Source: an uncultured Oscillospiraceae bacterium (GTDB lineage: Bacteria; Bacillota; Clostridia; Oscillospirales; Ruminococcaceae). Taken from it: a stretch of 49,004 nucleotides of DNA. The notes below the pieces were generated by a model. The model made no database searches. It was not told the origin of the DNA and saw nothing but the letters and a program-made list of their open reading frames with translations. Both the position numbers and the translations under genes were made by a program. The stretch is from positions 1 through 49,004 of the forward strand of contig CATJCP010000438.1 of assembly GCA_949737515.1 (NCBI GenBank). Direction: 5' to 3'. Positions 15,676 to 22,040 of this stretch are shown here, piece after piece (the first letter of the stretch is position 1; every line of letters begins with the position of its first letter).

Positions 15676-16701
15676 ATGGAAACAATACTGCTGCGGGTAA
15701 AGGACCCGCAGCAAGACCGGGAGGCGGTGCAGAAGGCTGCCTCAATCCTGCGGAAGGGAGGCCTTGTGGCCATCCCCACTGAGACGGTCTACGGCCTTGC
15801 CGCTAACGCCCTTGATCCCAACGCGTCGGCGAGGATATTCCAGGCCAAAAACCGCCCCCCGGATAATCCCTTGATTGTACACATTACCAGGCTGGAGATG
15901 CTACCAAAGTTGGCCCGGAGCATTCCTCAGTCCGCCTTGGCCCTGGCAGAGGCCTTTTGGCCCGGTCCCCTGACCATGATCCTCCCCAAGAGGGAGGTTA
16001 TCCCCAATGTGGTCACTGCTGGGCTGGATACCGTTGCCGTCCGATTTCCCTCCCATCCTGTGGGGGCGGCGATTATTCAGGAGAGCGGGGTCCCCATTGC
16101 CGCGCCGTCGGCCAACCTTGCAGGGAGCCCCAGTCCCACCAACGCCCGCCGCTGCGTGGAGGATCTTTCCGGCAGGGTTGAGGCCATTGTGGATGGGGGA
16201 TCCTGCCAGGTGGGGTTGGAATCCACTGTCATTACCCTGGCAGGGGGAACGCCCCGCCTGCTTCGCCCTGGTTTTATTACCCTGGAACAGCTCTGCGGCG
16301 TACTGGGGGATGTGGCGGTAGATAATGCCGTCCTGTCCAAGATGAAGGAAGGGGAGACGCCCGTTTCCCCAGGGATGAAGTATAAGCATTATGCCCCCAA
16401 GGCGCGGGTCATCCTGCTGGAGGGCGAGGAGGATGCCTTTGTCCGCTTTGTCAACAGCCAGCAAGGGGAAAAAATCTGGGCCCTGGCCTTTGGGCCGGAG
16501 GCCGCCAGGTTGAAAAAGCCCTGTTTGGCGATGGGGGAAACCCCGGAGGAACAGGCCAAAAGGCTCTTTGAATGTCTGCGGGAGTTGGACGACAGGGGCG
16601 CGGAGCTGGTCTATGCCCGCTGTCCTGGGAAAACGGGCGTGGGTATGGCGGTCTTTAACCGTATCGCCAGGGCCGCTGCCTTTACCATACAGAAATTGTG
16701 A
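15676..16701 (+). CDS. sua5: L-threonylcarbamoyladenylate synthase (Sua5/YwlC type)
   Basis: This enzyme makes threonylcarbamoyl-AMP from Thr, bicarbonate and ATP for the t6A37 modification of ANN-decoding tRNAs. The 341-residue protein has the YrdC domain (LRKGGLVAIPTETVYGLAANAL, FQAKNRPPDNPLIVHI, FWPGPLTMILPK, VAVRFPSHPVGAAII, PIAAPSANLAGSPSPT) plus the extra C-terminal Sua5 domain (SPGMKYKHYAPKA...VGMAVFNRIARAAAF). That makes it the long Sua5 rather than the short TsaC form. The ATG at 15676 is preferred to an in-frame GTG at 15667 because AGAGGTG lies just ahead of it. It links functionally to mtaB (20303-21616), which methylthiolates the same t6A nucleotide. Confidence 0.93.
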   Translation: METILLRVKDPQQDREAVQKAASILRKGGLVAIPTETVYGLAANALDPNASARIFQAKNRPPDNPLIVHITRLEMLPKLARSIPQSALALAEAFWPGPLTMILPKREVIPNVVTAGLDTVAVRFPSHPVGAAIIQESGVPIAAPSANLAGSPSPTNARRCVEDLSGRVEAIVDGGSCQVGLESTVITLAGGTPRLLRPGFITLEQLCGVLGDVAVDNAVLSKMKEGETPVSPGMKYKHYAPKARVILLEGEEDAFVRFVNSQQGEKIWALAFGPEAARLKKPCLAMGETPEEQAKRLFECLRELDDRGAELVYARCPGKTGVGMAVFNRIARAAAFTIQKL

Positions 16702-16714
16702 GGAGTGACCGCCT

Positions 16715-17452
16715 ATGGCTGGCAGGTTTTCTAGATTGGATTCAGGACCCCACCCTGCGCCCGGTCTTTGGGTCCTTGGGCTGACCGGTCCCTCCGGCTC
16801 GGGAAAGAGCACTGTCTGTGCCCTGCTGCGCCAGGAGGATTTTGGGAAATTCCTGCGTTTTATTGACGCGGACCAGGTCTCCAGGCAGGTGGCGGAACCC
16901 AATACCCCCTGTCTGGCGGCGCTGGTCCAGGCCTTCGGCAGGGAGATTCTCCGCACCGGCGGGAGCCTTGACCGGCATAGGCTGGGAAACATGGTATTCG
17001 GCAGCCCGGAGCAGGTGGAAAAGCTCAACCGAACCATCCTGCCCTTTATTGTAGAGGAGATACGCAGGCGGATTGAAGCGTATGCCCAGGAGGAGGGGGT
17101 CAGGGGGATTGTATTGGACGCCCCCACCCTCTTTGAAAGCGGCGCGGACCGGATGTGTTCCAGAGTGGCTTCAGTTCTGGCTCCCCGGGAGGACCGGGCG
17201 GCGAGGGTCTGCGCCCGGGATGGGATCAGTTTAGAGGCGGCAAACAAACGACTGGACAGCCAGCTTCCAGCCAGTTTTTACCGGACCCATTCGGATTTTA
17301 TCCTTTGGAACGGTACGCGCAGGGATAAACTGATGGAGGGGATACGCCGGATGGCCTTTTGGCTGGAGCTTATCCCGCCGCGGGAATACCGGTTCAGCCC
17401 CCTTCGGCGCAGGCAAAGGATGAAACGGCGTTCTGCTTTTCCCGGGAGGTGA
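16715..17452 (+). CDS. coaE: Dephospho-CoA kinase
   Basis: This is the last step of coenzyme A synthesis, ATP-dependent 3'-phosphorylation of dephospho-CoA. The 245-residue P-loop kinase has Walker A GPSGSGKST (Lys31), the DADQVSRQVAEP substrate segment, LNRTILPFIVEEI, and LDAPTLFESGADRMCSRVASVLAP, which matches the conserved PLLFE region. RVCARDGISLEAANKRLDSQ matches the lid with R..S Q. It is slightly longer than usual (about 200) because of 20 extra N-terminal residues and an arginine-rich C-terminus. The ATG has GAGGAG nine bases upstream. Its TGA overlaps the ATG of the next gene (TGATG), so translation is probably coupled. Confidence 0.9.
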   Translation: MAGRFSRLDSGPHPAPGLWVLGLTGPSGSGKSTVCALLRQEDFGKFLRFIDADQVSRQVAEPNTPCLAALVQAFGREILRTGGSLDRHRLGNMVFGSPEQVEKLNRTILPFIVEEIRRRIEAYAQEEGVRGIVLDAPTLFESGADRMCSRVASVLAPREDRAARVCARDGISLEAANKRLDSQLPASFYRTHSDFILWNGTRRDKLMEGIRRMAFWLELIPPREYRFSPLRRRQRMKRRSAFPGR

Positions 17453-18072
17453 TGGTTCTGGCACGGATGCGCAGGAGACGGCGGAGAAGGGCTGCTCCTA
17501 TTTTTTCTCTGGCGCTGCTGGCTGTCATAGCGGCAGTGATTGTCCGGGTGGCCTTTACTGCCTGGAAGCGGGCGGAGGAGACTTATTACACCTCAGCCTA
17601 TCCCCTAAAATATACCGAACTGGTGGAAACCTACTGCAGGGATTACCAGGTAGACGAGGCGCTGGTGTATGCGGTGATCAAAAACGAAAGCAGCTTCCAG
17701 CCAGACGCGGTTTCCAATGTGGATGCAAGGGGGCTGATGCAGATACAGGGACCCACCCTGGAATGGGCGGTCTACCGGGAGAAGAAGGACGCCCAGGTGA
17801 CGGCGGACGATCTTTTTGACCCGGAGGTGAACATCAAGTACGGCGTATACCTCCTTTCCCTTTTTCTGGATGAGTTCCAGACAGCCGACGTGGCCCTTTG
17901 CGCCTACCACGCCGGGTGGGGAAACGTAAAGAAATGGCTCCAGGACCCGGACTATTCCTCTGACGGCGTGTCGCTGCGGGAGATCCCCTTTGGGGACACG
18001 TCGGCTTATGTGGAGCGGGTTTTGGAGACCAAGGAGATGTATCAGGAGCTGTATTCCCTGGAAACCTATTAG
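17452..18072 (+). CDS. Membrane-anchored lytic transglycosylase (SLT domain)
   Basis: This 206-residue protein starts with an arginine block (MRRRRRRRA), one membrane helix (about residues 15-35) and a Slt70-like goose-type lysozyme domain. The catalytic Glu79 sits in VIKNESSFQPDAVS, followed by ARGLMQIQGPT, VNIKYGVYLLS and ALCAYHAGWGNVKKWL. It should cleave glycan strands of peptidoglycan non-hydrolytically outside the membrane. The ATG at 17452 overlaps the coaE stop by one base but is only two bases from GGGAGG. An in-frame ATG at 17467 (MRRRR) is an alternative, so the exact N-terminus is uncertain. Spore-forming Firmicutes often carry such small SLT proteins. Confidence 0.87.
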   Translation: MVLARMRRRRRRRAAPIFSLALLAVIAAVIVRVAFTAWKRAEETYYTSAYPLKYTELVETYCRDYQVDEALVYAVIKNESSFQPDAVSNVDARGLMQIQGPTLEWAVYREKKDAQVTADDLFDPEVNIKYGVYLLSLFLDEFQTADVALCAYHAGWGNVKKWLQDPDYSSDGVSLREIPFGDTSAYVERVLETKEMYQELYSLETY

Positions 18073-18127
18073 GGATTGGCTGCTGTTCCTTCTGCTGTCA
18101 ATCAAATTTTGAAAGGAGCTACCCAAC

Positions 18128-19537
18128 ATGGACGAACAGAAAACCAAGGGCCAGATGCTGGCGGAAAATATTTTATACGAGGGTCCCGACGGCGCCGAAA
18201 CCTTTACCGAGGAGGAATACCAGAGAGCGGATGATTTCTCCCAGGACTACAAGCGCTTTCTCACCAGAGCCAAAACCGAGCGGGAGGCGGTGGCTGAGAC
18301 CCTTTCCATTCTGGAGGAGGCTGGATACCAGCCCTTTGAAGCTGGAAAGCAATACGTTTCCGGGGACAGGGTTTACCTTAACAACCGGAATAAATCCCTG
18401 GTGTTCGCCACCATCGGACGGCGTCCCTTATCCGATGGGGTGCGGATCATGGCCAGCCACATTGATTCTCCCCGCATTGACCTGAAGCCCCATTCCCTGA
18501 TGGAGGATACAGGCCTGGCTTACCTGAGAACCCATTACTACGGGGGAATTAAAAAGTTTCATTGGCCGACCCTGCCCCTGGCCCTTCACGGGGTGGTGTG
18601 CCGCAGGGATGGCAGCACTGTAAACGTCACCATTGGCGAGGCGCCGGGCGACCCGGTGTTCTGCATCACCGATCTGCTGCCTCATCTGGCCAAGGAGCAG
18701 GAGAAAAAGCCTGCAGAGAAGGCCTTTGATGCAGAGAAATTTCACATCCTCATCGGCTCGCTGCCCTTTAAGGACGACAAGGCCAGCGAGAAGGTCAAGC
18801 TGAATATGATGCGGTTATTCCATGAAAAATACGGGATTGTGGAGGGGGATTTCCTTTCCGCTGAGCTGACGGTAGTCCCTGCTGGCTCTGCGCGGGATGT
18901 AGGGCTGGATCAGAGTATGATCGGCTCCTATGGTCACGACGACCGCGTCTGTGCATATACTTCTCTGAAGGCCGCTTTGGAGGTTGCCTCTCCGGAGTTT
19001 ACCCATGTGACCGTTTTCGCCGACAAGGAGGAGACGGGGAGCGACGGCAATACCGGGATGAAGTCTGCGTTTTTGCGGTACTTTTTGGAGGACCTGGCCG
19101 CCCCCTTTGGAATCCCGGTGCGGACGGTTCTTTCCCGTTCCAAGTGCTTTTCGGCGGACGTAAACTGTGCTTATGACCCCACCTATCCGGATGTGACCGA
19201 GAAGAGCAATACAGCTCAGCTCAACCACGGGGTGGTGATCACCAAGTACACCGGTTCTGGCGGAAAGGGCGGTACCAATGACGCATCGGCAGAGTATATG
19301 GCGTGGGTCAGAGCGCTGCTGGGCGACGCCGGGGTGCTTTGGCAGACCGGCGAGCTGGGCAAGGTGGACGTTGGCGGCGGCGGAACTGTGGCCAAGTTTA
19401 TCGCGGAGCTGAATGTGGATACAGTGGATTTGGGGGTTCCGGTGCTTTCGATGCACGCGCCCTTTGAGGTGGTTTCAAAGATTGACGTGTACAGCACATA
19501 CAGGGCATTTAAAGCCTTTGCGGAAAGCAGAAAGTAA
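18128..19537 (+). CDS. M18 family aminopeptidase
   Basis: This cytosolic zinc aminopeptidase of the aspartyl-aminopeptidase/ApeA group has 469 residues. Seen metal-site elements are IMASHIDSPRIDLKP (first His/Asp), the central bridging region TVFADKEETGSDGNTG (catalytic Glu-Glu), DVNCAYDP, and LNHGVVITKYTGSGGKGGTNDASAEY, with C-terminal LSMHAPFEVVSKIDVYSTYRAFKAF supplying the last His. The sequence GGIKKFHWPTLPLALHGVV is the usual M18 core. GAAAGGAG lies before the ATG. It is probably cotranscribed with the upstream cluster and releases N-terminal acidic or neutral residues from peptides; exact specificity is not readable. Confidence 0.92.
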   Translation: MDEQKTKGQMLAENILYEGPDGAETFTEEEYQRADDFSQDYKRFLTRAKTEREAVAETLSILEEAGYQPFEAGKQYVSGDRVYLNNRNKSLVFATIGRRPLSDGVRIMASHIDSPRIDLKPHSLMEDTGLAYLRTHYYGGIKKFHWPTLPLALHGVVCRRDGSTVNVTIGEAPGDPVFCITDLLPHLAKEQEKKPAEKAFDAEKFHILIGSLPFKDDKASEKVKLNMMRLFHEKYGIVEGDFLSAELTVVPAGSARDVGLDQSMIGSYGHDDRVCAYTSLKAALEVASPEFTHVTVFADKEETGSDGNTGMKSAFLRYFLEDLAAPFGIPVRTVLSRSKCFSADVNCAYDPTYPDVTEKSNTAQLNHGVVITKYTGSGGKGGTNDASAEYMAWVRALLGDAGVLWQTGELGKVDVGGGGTVAKFIAELNVDTVDLGVPVLSMHAPFEVVSKIDVYSTYRAFKAFAESRK

Positions 19538-19556
19538 AATAGCCTCTAAAAAATGT

Positions 19557-19602
19557 CGCTGAACAAGGGCTTCTGATGTTTACAGACGGCCTTTGTTCAG
19601 CG
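19557..19602. other. Long imperfect hairpin between the M18 peptidase and gph
   Basis: CGCTGAACAA (19557-19566) pairs perfectly with TTGTTCAGCG (19593-19602), and the stem extends inward with G-C and wobble pairs. No T-run follows on the plus strand. On the minus strand the stem is followed within a few bases by six T, so it could end antisense transcripts coming from the mtaB side. Confidence 0.45.
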
Positions 19603-19628
19603 ATTGGATAAAGAAAGGGCTGGTTGCA

Positions 19629-20279
19629 ATGAAATGGGAAGCCGCCGTTTTTGACCTGGACGGCACATTGATCAATTCCCTTGGAGACCTGACCGCCAGC
19701 GTCAACCGCATCCTGGCCGGGGAGGGATATCCTCTGCGGACCCTGGACGAGGTCCGGCAGTTTGTGGGCAACGGCGCGAAGCGGCTGCTCCAGCGCGCAC
19801 TGCCCCAGGACGTCTCCCCGGAGCGGCTGGACGCTCTGGTGGACCGTTACAAAAGCGATTATCAGGAGCACCTTTTGGATGAAACAGTCCCCTATCCCGG
19901 CGTTGCCGGGCTGCTTCGGGAGCTGAAAGACCGGGGAATGCGGCTGGCAGTGCTTTCCAACAAACCTCACGCCTCCACCATCCGCATCTGCGGGCAGCTG
20001 TTTCCCGGAATATTTGAGCTGGCCTGGGGGGACCGTCCCGATGTGCCGAGAAAGCCGGATCCCACCGCTGTCTGGCGGGCCCTGGAGGCCATGGGGGTTC
20101 CCAAGGAGAAGGCCGTCTACATAGGGGACTCTGAAACCGATATCCGCACTGCCAGGAACGCCGGGCTGTATGCCGTCGGGGTGCTGTGGGGATTTCGGGA
20201 CAAAGGCGTCCTGGAGGCGGAACAGGCCCAGGTTCTCTGCACAACCGCCGGGGAACTGAGGAAGGTGTTGCTGGACTGA
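19629..20279 (+). CDS. gph: HAD-family phosphatase, phosphoglycolate phosphatase type
   Basis: A 216-residue haloacid-dehalogenase phosphatase. Motif I AVFDLDGTLINS supplies the nucleophile Asp and acid Asp. Motif II is LAVLSNKPH. Motif III Lys is in RPDVPRKPDPTAVW. Motif IV is YIGDSETDIRTARNAGLYAVGVLWGF. An alpha-helical cap lies between motifs I and II (LRTLDEVRQFVGNGAKRLLQRAL), as in Gph. It would dephosphorylate 2-phosphoglycolate formed in DNA repair, or a related small phosphoester; specificity within the family is not certain. The ATG at 19629 has GAAAGGG upstream; an in-frame TTG at 19593 lies inside the hairpin and is rejected. It converges with mtaB and its terminator lies within the mtaB coding end. 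Confidence 0.85.
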   Translation: MKWEAAVFDLDGTLINSLGDLTASVNRILAGEGYPLRTLDEVRQFVGNGAKRLLQRALPQDVSPERLDALVDRYKSDYQEHLLDETVPYPGVAGLLRELKDRGMRLAVLSNKPHASTIRICGQLFPGIFELAWGDRPDVPRKPDPTAVWRALEAMGVPKEKAVYIGDSETDIRTARNAGLYAVGVLWGFRDKGVLEAEQAQVLCTTAGELRKVLLD

Positions 20280-20302
20280 TCTTCACAGGGGAAAGCTGCC
20301 GG

Positions 20303-21616
20303 TCAATCCGCCAGGGAGCCGAGGCATCCCTGGCGATTTTCCGTCAGGCCTGTGATCAGCACCTCCCTGACCTGGCCGCAGATGTTTTCCAGGGACGGCG
20401 CCTCTACAGGGGTGTAGTTGGGGGTGTACCCGTGATACATCCCCCCTGAACCGTTGGTTTCAAACAGCACCTGTTCCCTCCGGCCAATCTGGCCTTTGAG
20501 GAATTCGTTGCGGGTCAGCTCCGTCACACGGATCATCTCCTCACTGCGCTGTTCTTTGCAGGCATTGCTTACCTGCCCCGGCATCCCTGCCGCGCGGGTC
20601 CCCGGCCGGGGGGAGTACATAAAGACATGGGCCTTGGCAAAGGCAATCTCCCTCGCAAACCGGAGAGAATCCTGAAATTCTATGTCGTCCTCCCCGGGAA
20701 AGCCAACCATAATGTCGGTGGTAATGGAGGGATTTTCAAAGGACGTCCGAAGGTTTTCCACAATCCGGCGGTATTCCGCTGTGTTATAGCGGCGGTTCAT
20801 CCGCTTTAAGGTGCTGTCACAGCCGCTTTGAAGGGAAAGGTGGAACTGAGGGCAGAGGGTGGGCATGGCTGCCATGGCCGCGATATCCTCCGGGGTGAGG
20901 AGCTCCGGCTCCAGGGATCCCAGCCTGACCCGCTTAAGCCCTGGAACAGAGCAGGCTGTTTTTACAGCGTCCAGCAGCCGCAGCCCCAGATCGCTGCCGT
21001 AACAGGGGAGGTTGATGCCCACCAGTACAGCCTCTTGGTATCCCCTTTCCGCCAAAAGTTCCAGTTCTTCCCGGATGGCCTCCAGGGATTTGGAGCGCAC
21101 CGGCCCTCGGGCGGTGGGGATAATGCAGTAGGAACAGAACCGGTCGCAGCCATCCTGGATTTTGACAAAGGCGCGGGTCCTATCGTTCATAGCTGCGGCC
21201 CGCATCTCCTCAAAGTGTGCTCCGCCGGTCCCGCGCCGCAGAGGGGTGATTCGGACAATGCGCTTTCCGGTGGCCAGGTGTTCCTTCACTGCCTCCACTA
21301 GAGAGGCCCGATTGTAAGAGCCGGTGATCACATCCGCTTCCAGGAGATTTTCCACCGCTTGGGGAAAGGCTTGGGGATAACATCCTGTCAGCGCCACTGC
21401 CGCGCCGGGGTTTTGACGTTTCAGCCGCCGGAGGATCTGTCGGGATTTTTTATCCCCTGTGGAGGTGACGGTGCAGGAGTTGACGATGTAGACGTCCGCG
21501 CCTCCCGCCTCGTCCGCGTCCACAATGTCAAAGCCCTCTGCGGAGAACTGTTGCTCCATGATTTGTGTCTCATATTGGTTTACCTTACAGCCCAATGTAT
21601 AGAATGCCGCTCGCAT
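20303..21616 (-). CDS. mtaB: tRNA (t6A37-C2)-methylthiotransferase MtaB
   Basis: This radical-SAM enzyme converts t6A37 to ms2t6A37 in tRNAs reading ANN codons. The 437-residue protein has the N-terminal UPF0004 domain with three cluster cysteines (TLGCKVNQYETQ, IVNSCTVTSTGDKKSRQ, ALTGCYPQ). The radical-SAM motif is CDRFCSYCIIP, followed by RSKSLEAIREELELL. The C-terminal TRAM region is DIMVGFPGE...RPGTRAAG and on. GCKVNQYE is typical of MtaB rather than MiaB. The start at 21616 is chosen because AAAGGA is eight bases upstream; other in-frame ATGs at 21622 and 21697 fit less well. It acts after Sua5, also in this window, in the same modification pathway. Confidence 0.93.
   Translation of the reverse strand: MRAAFYTLGCKVNQYETQIMEQQFSAEGFDIVDADEAGGADVYIVNSCTVTSTGDKKSRQILRRLKRQNPGAAVALTGCYPQAFPQAVENLLEADVITGSYNRASLVEAVKEHLATGKRIVRITPLRRGTGGAHFEEMRAAAMNDRTRAFVKIQDGCDRFCSYCIIPTARGPVRSKSLEAIREELELLAERGYQEAVLVGINLPCYGSDLGLRLLDAVKTACSVPGLKRVRLGSLEPELLTPEDIAAMAAMPTLCPQFHLSLQSGCDSTLKRMNRRYNTAEYRRIVENLRTSFENPSITTDIMVGFPGEDDIEFQDSLRFAREIAFAKAHVFMYSPRPGTRAAGMPGQVSNACKEQRSEEMIRVTELTRNEFLKGQIGRREQVLFETNGSGGMYHGYTPNYTPVEAPSLENICGQVREVLITGLTENRQGCLGSLAD
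20309..20339 (+). terminator. Terminator of gph embedded in the 3' end of mtaB
   Basis: CGCCAGGGA (20309-20317) pairs perfectly with TCCCTGGCG (20327-20335), followed by ATTTT. It lies 30 bases past the gph stop and inside the last codons of the convergent mtaB gene. Confidence 0.65.
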
Positions 21617-21646
21617 GACCATATTCCTTTCAAATGGTTTTTCTCC

Positions 21647-21675
21647 ATCATAACACATTTTCCGTTGGATGGAAA
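21647..21675 (-). promoter_or_regulatory. Promoter of mtaB
   Basis: On the minus strand TATGAT (21652-21647) is preceded by TGT (extended -10), with TTTCCA (21675-21670) as a weak -35 at 17 bases. It lies about 30 bases upstream of the chosen mtaB start. Confidence 0.55.
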
Positions 21676-22040
21676 GTACAGAGGAAGGCTTTTTCATATA
21701 ACGGTGCGGCGAGTGGCAATATGGGCCTGGGGTAAGGCTAAAAAATAGGATTTATCCTATTGATCCTGGCATTTTAGGGGTAGCGTTGACAGGAAAAAGA
21801 TGATACAATAGAGAAAGAATGCGTTAAACGGCAAAAAGGGACGGCTTTTGCTGTCGTTTTCCTTTTTTCCGCAGCACGGATCGACGGGCCCCCTCTGGGA
21901 GGGATCCCAAAAACACACGGAAATCCACTTTGGCAGGCTTTAACCTGTAATAGATTTCCGTGCCGTACACAGGGCAGCGGCGCAGCTGCGAAAAAGGAGA
22001 AGGAAGACGATAGACATCCAGTGATAGAGGAGCGGAAGCC
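21676..22040. other. Structured intergenic region between mtaB and the AAA gene
   Basis: No credible gene is seen in these 365 bases. It holds a palindrome AATAGGAT-TT-ATCCTATT (21744-21761), an extended -10 element (21801-21809), and a perfect 10-bp inverted repeat CACGGAAATC/GATTTCCGTG (21916-21925/21953-21962). The latter encloses a smaller CAGG-CTTTAA-CCTG stem. The inverted repeat would lie in the 5' leader of the AAA gene. I do not match it to any known riboswitch or RNA family. Confidence 0.4.
21801..21809 (+). promoter_or_regulatory. Extended -10 promoter of the AAA gene
   Basis: TGA-TACAAT is an extended -10. A TTGACA at 21786-21791 is only 12 bases away, too close to be its -35. 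The leader would be about 225 bases long and would include the 21916-21962 stem. Confidence 0.4.

Noticed and set aside
15901-17247. Minus-strand open frame of 448 codons spanning two genes
   Set aside because: It runs antisense across sua5 and coaE, both with clear motifs and SDs.
21786-21791. TTGACA taken as the -35 of the AAA gene promoter
   Set aside because: Only 12 bases from the TACAAT; the hexamer at 17 bases is TAGAGA, a poor -10. The extended -10 is the better signal.
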